This document shows, in pieces, positions 57,713-64,000 of a DNA stretch of 64,000 bases (its first letter is position 1; every line of letters begins with the position of its first letter). The notes under the pieces were generated by a model, which had not been told where the DNA came from, ran no database searches, and worked only from the letters and a program-made list of their open reading frames with translations. The position numbers and the translations under genes were made by a program. Source of the DNA: Stigmatella aurantiaca (GTDB lineage: Bacteria > Myxococcota > Myxococcia > Myxococcales > Myxococcaceae); the NCBI RefSeq assembly GCF_900109545.1, contig NZ_FOAP01000001.1, positions 1,015,739-1,079,738 of the forward strand. Reading direction: 5' to 3'.

Positions 57713-59091
57713 GCGTGGACCCCACCACGATTCCCATTGGTGAGGACGTGGGCCCCTGGCGCGTGGTGGACTACTGCGGCCAGGGCTCCTACGGGATTGT
57801 CTACCGGGTCGAGCGGAGGGGGCGCGAGTGGGAGGGCTACTTCGCGCTGAAGCTGGCGTTGCACCCGCTGAGCCCGCGGTTCGAGCGGGAGGTGGAGCTG
57901 CTCGGGCGCGTGGACCACCCGCACGTGCCACGGCTGCATGACCGGGGCTGGTGGACGGTGCACGGGGGCGTGGCCTTTCCGTACCTGGTCATGGACTGGG
58001 TGGACGGGTGGACGCTGTATGAGTGGGGCTACCGGCACTCGCTCACCTCGCGGCAGGCGCTGCGGTTGCTCGCGCAAGTGGCGCGCGCCCTGGAGGCGGT
58101 CCACGCGGCGGGCGGCGTACACCGGGATGTGAAGGGCGAGAACATCATGGTGCGGCGCGACGACGCGCACGCGATGCTGCTGGACTTTGGCTCCTGCACG
58201 TACCAGGGGGCGCGGCAGCTCACGCACCATCCGCCGCCGCCGGGGACGCCGCAGTACCAGAGCCCCGAGTGCGTGTGCTTCCAGTGGGACACCCTGCGGC
58301 ACCCCACGGCGCACTATGACTCCCAGCCCGCGGATGATGTGTATGCGCTGGGCGTGACGGCCTACCGCCTCGTGATGGGGCAGTTTCCGCCCGTGGCCAT
58401 GGAGATGCGGGAGACAGCGGATGGCCTCCTGCCCTTCTATCCGCCGGTGGAGGCTCCCGCGAAGCAGAGGAATGTGAGCCCGGAGCTGTCCCGGCTCATT
58501 CTGCGGATGCTCTCGCGCGAGCCCTCGAAGCGAGGCAGTGCCGCGCAGATGGCGCTGGCGCTCGAACGGGCCGCCAGGCGCGCGGGGCGGCGGGCGGATC
58601 AGCGGATTGCACCGATTGCTGCGAAGCCGTACGGAAGGTTCGCGGCATGGCGCGCTGCCTGGAGTCCGGCCCTCTCGTGGTGGCTCCCCGGGGTGGCGCT
58701 GGGGCTCGTTCTGGGCTTGGGCATTGAATTCAAGCCCTGGAAGGCTCCATTCCGGGCAGTGCTTCCCGTGCGCGTGGCCCAGGAAAGCCGAAGCATGGGC
58801 CGGGAGGATGGCGGCTCCGTGGGACTCGCGGACGCGGCGGTCCCAGGGGCCGGGAGCGAGGAGGCGCTGGAGTTCGTGCAGGACGGCATCCTGCTCAACA
58901 TGCCCAAGAAGCCGCTGCCCGGGCAGAGCCGCCCGCCGTGCGACAAGCCCGAGGTGGAGATCAACGAAGGCTGCTGGGTCCGGTTGCTCGACGCCGTCCC
59001 GCCCTGTGGTGACCGCAGATACGAGTGGAAGGGCAAGTGCTACAAGCCAACGATTGACCCGCCTCGCCCTTCCACCTCGGAGCCGCCGTAA
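57709..59091 (+). CDS. eukaryotic-type Ser/Thr kinase with one membrane helix
   Basis: The protein has 460 residues from GTG 57709, which overlaps the preceding stop as GTGA. The kinase has GQGSYGIVYR, ALKLAL, HRDVKGENIM, LLDFGSCTY (activation-loop start), GTPQYQSPE and DDVYALGVTAYRLVMG. A transmembrane helix near residues 318-340 (LSWWLPGVALGLVLGLGIEF) places a short extracytoplasmic tail with CDKPEVEINEGCW and Cys pairs at the end. The IS element abuts its last codon. Substrate unknown; the coupled hydrolase may be part of the same response. Confidence 0.9.
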   Translation: MSVDPTTIPIGEDVGPWRVVDYCGQGSYGIVYRVERRGREWEGYFALKLALHPLSPRFEREVELLGRVDHPHVPRLHDRGWWTVHGGVAFPYLVMDWVDGWTLYEWGYRHSLTSRQALRLLAQVARALEAVHAAGGVHRDVKGENIMVRRDDAHAMLLDFGSCTYQGARQLTHHPPPPGTPQYQSPECVCFQWDTLRHPTAHYDSQPADDVYALGVTAYRLVMGQFPPVAMEMRETADGLLPFYPPVEAPAKQRNVSPELSRLILRMLSREPSKRGSAAQMALALERAARRAGRRADQRIAPIAAKPYGRFAAWRAAWSPALSWWLPGVALGLVLGLGIEFKPWKAPFRAVLPVRVAQESRSMGREDGGSVGLADAAVPGAGSEEALEFVQDGILLNMPKKPLPGQSRPPCDKPEVEINEGCWVRLLDAVPPCGDRRYEWKGKCYKPTIDPPRPSTSEPP

Positions 59092-59112
59092 GAGCGCCTA
59101 ACAAAAGTCAGG
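59091..59112. repeat. left terminal inverted repeat of the IS
   Basis: It is identical to the reverse complement of 59953-59974. The first base (A) completes the TAA stop of the kinase gene. Confidence 0.9.
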
Positions 59113-59161
59113 TTTGAAAGGGAGGGTGGACGGGAGTCGAGCCCATGAGCACCTGGGCTCC

Positions 59162-59967
59162 ATGGCTCGCGACCTCGTACCTGATGCGCTGTGGGAGCGA
59201 GTGGCTCCGCTGCTTCCGGCTCCCAAGAAGAAGAAGAAGCCCGGCCGCCCCCGGGTGGATGAGAGAGCCGCCTTGGAGGCTATCGTCTTCGTGCTCAGGA
59301 CCGGCATTCCCTGGGAGATGCTGCCGACCAAGCAGTTCGGCCTGTCGGGGATGACTGCTTGGCGACGCCTGGAGCAGTGGACGCGTGCAGGGGTGTTCGA
59401 GCAGCTCCAGCGCCTGCTCCTCAACGAGCTGGGCCAGCGTGGCCAGGTCGACTTCAGCCGTGCATCGATTGACTCCTCCACGGTGCGAGCCTCCAAAGGG
59501 GGGCACTCACGGGCAAGAGCCCGACGGACCGAGCGAAGGCGGGCAGTAAGCATCATCTTCTCGTCGATAGAAGAGGGCTTCCGCTGGCCGAGAGTCTGAC
59601 AGGAGCCAACGTCCACGACACGCACCAGCTGTTCCCGCTGCTGGAGGCTGTGCCCGAGGTGAAGCAACCGCGAGGTCCTCCCTGTCACCGGCCCGACAAG
59701 CTGCACGCCGACAAGGCGTACGCCTCGCGTAAGAACCGTCGTGGCTTGCGTCGGTGCGGCATCACCCCACGCATTGCACGGCCCGGCATTGAGTCGAAGC
59801 AACGGCTGGGGCAGCACCGGTGGGTGGTGGGGCGGACCAACGCGTGGCTCCACCGCCAAAGGCGTCTGCGTGTGCGCGATGAGCGGCGCGACGATGTCCA
59901 CTTCAGCCTCCTTGTTCTGGGCTGCTGCCTGATTCTCTTCCGGAGCCTCAATCCTGACTTTTGTTAG
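59162..59967 (+). CDS. IS5-family (IS427-like) transposase made by -1 frameshift, catalytic Glu replaced
   Basis: Frame A starts at ATG 59162 (MARDLVPDALWERVAPLLP, PGRPRVDERAALEAIVFVLRTGIPWEMLP, SIDSSTVRAS). At A-AAG-GGG-GG (59495-59503) a -1 slip enters the second frame, giving KGGALTGKSPTDRAKAGSKHH, exactly the expected family sequence, and it continues to 59967. DDE residues are the Asp of IDSST and the Asp of VHDTH. The third site, normally VVERT, reads VVGRT: codon 59830-59832 is GGG where GAG is expected. With that Glu missing, this copy is probably catalytically dead. Combined length is about 268 residues. Confidence 0.85.
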
Positions 59968-59974
59968 GCGCTCT
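59953..59974. repeat. right terminal inverted repeat of the IS
   Basis: This is the reverse complement of the left repeat. It contains the transposase stop codon (TAG at 59965-59967). Confidence 0.9.
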
Positions 59975-59976
59975 TA

Positions 59977-60063
59977 GCTCAAGACTACGAGAGAACGGAG
60001 AAGTCCTCTGAAGCCTTCGTCTACTTGGGAATGATTCGACTGATGCTGCGCCGCCTCGCCTGA
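59977..60063 (+). pseudogene. C-terminal tail of another IS5-family transposase
   Basis: In the frame after the IS end, the bases encode AQDYERTEKSSEAFVYLGM, then IRLMLRRLA and a stop. This is the usual C-terminus of DDE_Tnp_1-type transposases (RLMLRRLA). The rest of that gene is absent. It marks an earlier insertion at this spot that the present IS abuts. Confidence 0.75.
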
Positions 60064-60171
60064 TTGTCTTGGCTCAACACCCCTTATGGCTTTCTACCTT
60101 ATGTCGGATACTCGCAGGTAGAGAGAGGTTCTGTTAGGAGGCAGGAGGAAATAAGTTTTCTGAGAGCAATT

Positions 60172-60480
60172 GACCTCCCGAGCGAGCGTTCTGCTCGAAT
60201 CGGCAAAGTTATTTCCTCCAGTCTCCTTACTGCCGGTCGCCAAGAAGAAGGCCGACCGCCCTCATGCCGAAGATTGAGCGTCCTTGGACGCCATCGTCTT
60301 CATTCTGACGATGCTTGGAGCAGCGAACGCGTGCGGGGGGCAAGTAATTCCAGCGCGCTTCTCAACGAATTGGGTCAGAAATGCCGGGTAGACTTGTGTC
60401 GCACCTCAAGCGACTTCTCGTCCGTGCGAGCCTGCAGAAAGTGCCCTCACGGACAAGTAGTGTCCCCGGCTCAGCAAGAA
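60172..60480 (+). pseudogene. decayed copy of a transposase like the adjacent IS
   Basis: The DNA tracks the intact transposase gene in pieces. TTACTGCCGGTCGCCAAGAAG matches its LLPAPKKK start. GACGCCATCGTCTTCATTCTG matches the AIVFVL region. CTTGGAGCAG..ACGCGTGCGGGGG and CTTCTCAACGAATTGGGTCAG match the LLLNELGQ region, and GTGCGAGCCTGCA matches TVRAS. About 85 bases of the intact gene are deleted in the middle, and frames are broken by an in-frame TGA and shifts. A 141-residue open frame across it (60064-60489) is not a real gene. Confidence 0.75.
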
Positions 60481-60534
60481 GTTATCTAACGCCTCTGCTG
60501 AATCGGGTTGCTTCAGGTGAAAGAGTTGTAGAAC

Positions 60535-63500
60535 TCAGGGGGATTGGACGAGTCGTGCCAGCACGCGCTCGCTGTTGGTGCTTGGCGAGACATGGGATCC
60601 GCGGTAGACCACAAGCGACATCTCTGCCCCCATGGACGTCAAGACAGGCTCGCGCTCGTCTGCTGAATCGTCAGAAATGGCGAAGCCGCTCGTGTCGAGT
60701 AACGTGCCCGACTCGCTCATTCGCGCGCCAAAAATATCAGAGAAACCAGTGCCGCTACGATAGTCTTGCCATACAACAAGGAAGTTTGTCCCATCGTAAG
60801 TTATCTTGGGAATGTGTTGTCCGTTGGTGGCGGTAGAGATGGCAATGCCACCTGTATCGCTTACCGTGCCGTTGCTGGCTACCTTCGCACCGTAGATGTC
60901 GTAGCTGCTGCTGCGGCCATCCTGCCAAACAATTAGGAAATTCATCCCGTTGTGAGTCACGGAGGGAAAGGATTGGTAATTGACAGCGGTAGAGATAGCG
61001 ATGCCGCTGGTGTCAATTACCTTTCCATCGCTACTTCTTACTCGTGAACCGTAAATGTCTGAGTCAGAGATAGGGTAGTCTTCGCGGGCAATGCGATGAT
61101 CCTGCCAGACGACAAAAAAATTGTCTCCGTTATGCGTTACCGCAGGATGCTCTTGAGATTTGGGAGCATTGGAAATAGGCATGCCATCGGTTTCGATAAC
61201 CATACCAGAATTGGTTACTCGTGCGCCGTAGATGTCAGATTCGGAGTACTCGTTGTTGTCAGTGTCGTTGCGGTAGTCTTGCCACACGACCAAGAAGTTC
61301 GTTCCGTCATAGGCTATTTCAGGATTTTCCTGGTTGGAGGAGGCCTTGGAAATAGGAAGACCGTCGGTTTCAAGAACCGCACCGGAACCGCTCACTCTCG
61401 CGCCATAGATATCGTTGAACCCATTGCGATTGTCCTGCCATGCAACGAGGAAGGTTGTTCCGCCAAAGGCTACAGCAGGGTTGTGTTGGTATGATGATTT
61501 AACGGAAATGGTAATGCCGCTGTGATCGAGAACTTCTCCAACTTCATTCGCCAAGACTCCATAAATGTTGGAATAGCCGCTGCGTCGATCCGACCATACG
61601 ATCAGAAAATTCGTTCCATCGTGAGCCACGGCGGGGGTGTACTGGCCATTGGCTGAGGTGGAGATAATGTTGTTGCTGGTGTCGATGACTGTTCCGTTGC
61701 TGCCCACCCTTGCTCCAAGGATATTGGTCGTATTGATGCCAGCGTAGCCATACCATACGACCAGAAAGTTTGTTCCGTCGTATGCTACGGCAGAGGAATA
61801 GTGGCCGTTACTGTAGGGCGCGATAGCGATGCTGCTAGTGTCAATCACTGTTCCGGTGTTGGATACTCTGGCTCCGTGAATCTTATAGGTGCGATAGTCA
61901 TCCCAAGTTACTAAGCAGTCGTTCCCTCCACGAGCGACTGCGGGGGAGCGCTGATCGGAAGCCCCAACGAAGATGGGAATGCCGCTTGGGTTGCGGACGA
62001 TTCCTGTTCCACTCACACGTGAGCCATAAATGTCATAGCTAGTTCCGCTGCGCTTGTCTTGCCACACAACTAGGAAGTCTGAACCATTGTATGCAACTGC
62101 AGGAGCTTCCTGTGCATTGGTGTTGTTCGAGATAATAATGCCATTGATGTTGAGCACCGTGCCGGCGCTGTTAACTCGCGCTCCGTAGATGTCAGCGCTG
62201 CTGCCACTTCGGTTATCTTGCCAGACAACCAAGAAATTCGTCCCGTTGTAAGCCACGGAGGGGGCTTCTTGGTGTTGGGCGGCGGTGGAAATCGGGATGC
62301 CGTTGATATCAAGTATCGTGCCGTTGTTGCTCACCCGTGCGCCATAGATGTCAGAGCTGGTTTCGCTGCGGTAGTCCTTCCATACGACGAGAAAATTTGT
62401 TCCGTCGTGAGAGATAGACGGAGCAACTTGCCAGTCGCTGGCGCCTGAAATAAGGATGCCGTTGGAGTCAAGAACTGTGCCTGTACTGCTTACTCGCGCG
62501 CCATAAATGTCATAAGAGCCATTTCGATCGTCATTCCACACGACCAGAAAGTTCGTTCCATTGAAAGTTACGGCGGGTGCACTCTGGTAGTAAAGGGCAG
62601 TGGAAATGGGAATGCCCGCAGTGTCCAGCACCGTGCCCGTGCTGTTCACTCGAGTCCCGTAGATGTCGGCGCCGCTGTCTCTGCGGAGGTCGTACCACAC
62701 GACCAGGAAGTTCGTTCCATCATAAGCTAACGAAGGATTGTACTGAGCGTTGTCGGCAGGTCCGTACACGGGAGCGTCCATGCCAATCTCAGGCGAAACA
62801 GTAGGGCTAAGCGCGGCAGGGTAGGTGGAGGCATTCACTAACTGCGCAGGGACATTCAAAACAATGGTTCCCCCCTCGAAGCGGGCAGGAATGGGCGTAT
62901 GATGCCCTTGCGCGTCTACCCATGTGCCGTGGCCGTAGCGCACGCCCAATCCCGTGTTTCCAGAGGAAAAATGCAAGCCTTTGTCGGTCTCCCCCACGAA
63001 GACGCCATGCTCTATTGGTAATCGGACTTCGAGGTCCCCGGCTCCTCTGGGCTTTTGTCCGAAACTCCAGCTTTGCTCCACACCATCTTGACCGTTCTGA
63101 AAGTGTTCCTCTGCTTCACCAAGCGAGAGGGAGAGCGCACCGGTAGCGTTCACTAGTCCGTGAGCCTTGTGGCTCAATCGAACCATGCCTGCACGTGACA
63201 CGCTTGCGGCGCCAAAGCGCACGGGCTTTCCTTTGACGAATTCGCGGGCAACAGGTTCTTCCCGTCGCCTTTCATGAGCAAATGATGGCCGCAGAGTGCC
63301 GACTTCATCTGGCTGGCTTCGAGGATAGTGGTAGGGAGTCACGCTGAAGCCGTCAGCGTCCACTCGAACCTCATAGGTGCTATGTCCACCTTCCCAACCT
63401 GTGCCTTGAGGTCGAAAAGCAAAGTGCACTTGGTCCATGATCTTTTGCACGTCGAAGGAGGCTTGTGCCTGTCTGGGCTCCTTTTCGGGTATGACAGACG

Positions 63501-63612
63501 GATGCTCTTTGTCGGATGGGCCCTGCACGCTCTCGGAAGGCTGACCGCATCCACTCAACAGCAGTCCGTAGATGAGGACAGAAAGGGGGATACCTATTTT
63601 CTTGCGATGCAC
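60535..63612 (-). CDS. lipoprotein with about 13 propeller-like repeats, AT-richer than the region
   Basis: The 1025-residue protein (GTG start 63612, GGAGA upstream) has lipobox LLLSGC. Residues 30-285 are an N-terminal domain rich in His and Gly, followed by PVYGPADNAQYNP. From about 290 to the end come 13 units of about 52-60 residues. Each has YDGTNFLVVWxDxR, DIYGARV, GTVLD and GIxIS blocks; a worn half unit closes the protein. Such repeats build beta-propellers or integrin-like surface domains and often bind ligands or Ca2+. The sampled 60 bases at 61201-61260 contain 29 G+C, versus 46 of 60 at 29401-29460. It is likely horizontally acquired. Confidence 0.85.
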   Translation of the reverse strand: MHRKKIGIPLSVLIYGLLLSGCGQPSESVQGPSDKEHPSVIPEKEPRQAQASFDVQKIMDQVHFAFRPQGTGWEGGHSTYEVRVDADGFSVTPYHYPRSQPDEVGTLRPSFAHERRREEPVAREFVKGKPVRFGAASVSRAGMVRLSHKAHGLVNATGALSLSLGEAEEHFQNGQDGVEQSWSFGQKPRGAGDLEVRLPIEHGVFVGETDKGLHFSSGNTGLGVRYGHGTWVDAQGHHTPIPARFEGGTIVLNVPAQLVNASTYPAALSPTVSPEIGMDAPVYGPADNAQYNPSLAYDGTNFLVVWYDLRRDSGADIYGTRVNSTGTVLDTAGIPISTALYYQSAPAVTFNGTNFLVVWNDDRNGSYDIYGARVSSTGTVLDSNGILISGASDWQVAPSISHDGTNFLVVWKDYRSETSSDIYGARVSNNGTILDINGIPISTAAQHQEAPSVAYNGTNFLVVWQDNRSGSSADIYGARVNSAGTVLNINGIIISNNTNAQEAPAVAYNGSDFLVVWQDKRSGTSYDIYGSRVSGTGIVRNPSGIPIFVGASDQRSPAVARGGNDCLVTWDDYRTYKIHGARVSNTGTVIDTSSIAIAPYSNGHYSSAVAYDGTNFLVVWYGYAGINTTNILGARVGSNGTVIDTSNNIISTSANGQYTPAVAHDGTNFLIVWSDRRSGYSNIYGVLANEVGEVLDHSGITISVKSSYQHNPAVAFGGTTFLVAWQDNRNGFNDIYGARVSGSGAVLETDGLPISKASSNQENPEIAYDGTNFLVVWQDYRNDTDNNEYSESDIYGARVTNSGMVIETDGMPISNAPKSQEHPAVTHNGDNFFVVWQDHRIAREDYPISDSDIYGSRVRSSDGKVIDTSGIAISTAVNYQSFPSVTHNGMNFLIVWQDGRSSSYDIYGAKVASNGTVSDTGGIAISTATNGQHIPKITYDGTNFLVVWQDYRSGTGFSDIFGARMSESGTLLDTSGFAISDDSADEREPVLTSMGAEMSLVVYRGSHVSPSTNSERVLARLVQSP
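60580..62750. repeat. coding repeats of the propeller-like lipoprotein
   Basis: About 13 units of 150-180 bp run on the minus strand, sharing the codons for NFLVVW and DIYGARV. Units 10 and 11 carry insertions before DIYG (EYSES and EDYPISD). The bounds given are approximate. DNA identity between units is partial, so expansion is old or diversified. Confidence 0.7.
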
Positions 63613-64000
63613 TGACGCGTCTCCATGGCAGGCGGGTGTTGGCCGTCCCGCCCAAAGTGGGGAAGTGAACAGGAGTTCTGTTCGCTGATTGGAGGCCGGT
63701 CAGTAGCCACCTATGCAGGAAATTTTTCAGATTCTAATCCAAGGAAACTAAATCCGTTCAGGGGGGCCACTCGCGGAAGCCGAATTCTCGCTTCGAGCGG
63801 CGATCCCCTCCTGCACGGATTTTCTCCCCGTGGCTCAGAGGGTGTTGAGCAGGAGCGGGCAGGCAGGCTGCTATCGGGGAATTCACACCTGCATCCTGCG
63901 CTTAGCACTACTGAGTCAGGGTCCCAGAGGGTGAAAGGGGAGGCCGAACGGGTTGCGCCCAGAACGCTCGGAGTGGGAGTGGTGGCAGGTGGGGCATCGA
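63613..64000. other. right-edge stretch with no gene recognised
   Basis: This 388-base stretch holds the upstream region of the propeller lipoprotein. Around 63720-63760 it is AT-rich, suited to a promoter. A 65-codon minus-strand frame (63711-63908) has no ribosome site or family look. A CPTCHHSHSER-like segment appears on the minus strand at the very edge, but it may only be the end of an off-window gene. Confidence 0.5.

Larger units (their letters stand above)
59089..59976. mobile_element. IS5-family insertion sequence with TA duplication
   Basis: A 22-bp perfect inverted repeat, AGAGCGCCTAACAAAAGTCAGG, bounds the element at 59091-59112 and, as reverse complement, at 59953-59974. A TA on each side (59089-59090 and 59975-59976) fits a 2-bp target duplication. 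The element is about 884 bp with one transposase read in two frames. The left copy of the repeat supplies the last base of the kinase stop codon (TAA). Confidence 0.85.

Noticed and set aside
60064..60489. 141-codon frame downstream of the IS
   Set aside because: Its DNA aligns with the transposase gene in broken frames, so it is decay, not a gene.
63916..64000. Minus-strand segment with CPTCHHSHSER at the right edge
   Set aside because: Only about 28 codons are visible, and they could be chance or the tail of an off-window gene.

Overview
This is GC-rich bacterial DNA that reads as a chromosome segment of a predatory myxobacterium. The pointers are two eukaryotic-type Ser/Thr kinases, a sigma-54 activator, PEGA-domain proteins, several lipoproteins with D-A-G or Cys-rich linkers, and very high third-position GC. 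The content fits Cystobacterineae, and Stigmatella is the best guess. From memory, a 2-epi-valiolone synthase was characterised biochemically from Stigmatella aurantiaca, and the cyclase gene here may be that gene or a close relative. I could not check this by search.

Left part (1-24 kb). A GH5 glycosidase runs off the left edge. It is followed by a secreted lipoprotein and a tightly overlapping MoxR-type operon (8310 down to 2603: zinc-finger membrane protein, DUF4129, DUF4350, MoxR ATPase, DUF58). Next come an OsmC protein, an FG/Gly-rich repeat protein, a serine hydrolase, a second GH5 lipoprotein, a degenerate Lgt paralogue and two small secreted proteins. A decayed LysR/SDR pair lies at 15.3-16.2 kb. 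After it come an HD hydrolase, AraC regulator, VOC protein, NlpC/P60-like protein, PLP aminotransferase, an unrecognised protein, DUF3817, and a divergent LysR/metallo-lactamase pair.

Signalling block (23.8-30.4 kb). A 1323-residue kinase/ATPase is followed by an ECF-type sigma factor with a near-perfect sigma-54 promoter and by a GAF-AAA+ sigma-54 activator.

Central system (30.4-40.8 kb). Eight genes on the minus strand overlap or nearly touch. In transcription order they are a sugar phosphate cyclase, TIM-barrel epimerase, RmlD-like reductase, trehalose-phosphate-synthase-like pseudoglycosyltransferase, class III aminotransferase, zinc dehydrogenase, MFS transporter and BadF-type kinase. 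A GlgC-like nucleotidyltransferase is divergent. Together they match the logic of validamycin assembly: cyclise sedoheptulose 7-phosphate, phosphorylate, activate as a nucleotide, aminate a second cyclitol, join them through nitrogen, export. The likely product is a pseudo-disaccharide aminocyclitol not known to me from a myxobacterium.

Right part (40.8-64 kb). A frameshift-split DUF6499/DUF2285 pair leads to lipoproteins, Rho, a beta-barrel/SppA-like fusion, two PEGA proteins and topoisomerase IV (parC-parE). A metallo-hydrolase is coupled to a Ser/Thr kinase. An IS5-family element and two older transposase remnants follow, then an AT-richer 1025-residue lipoprotein built of about 13 propeller-like repeats. 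I saw no rRNA, tRNA or CRISPR array.
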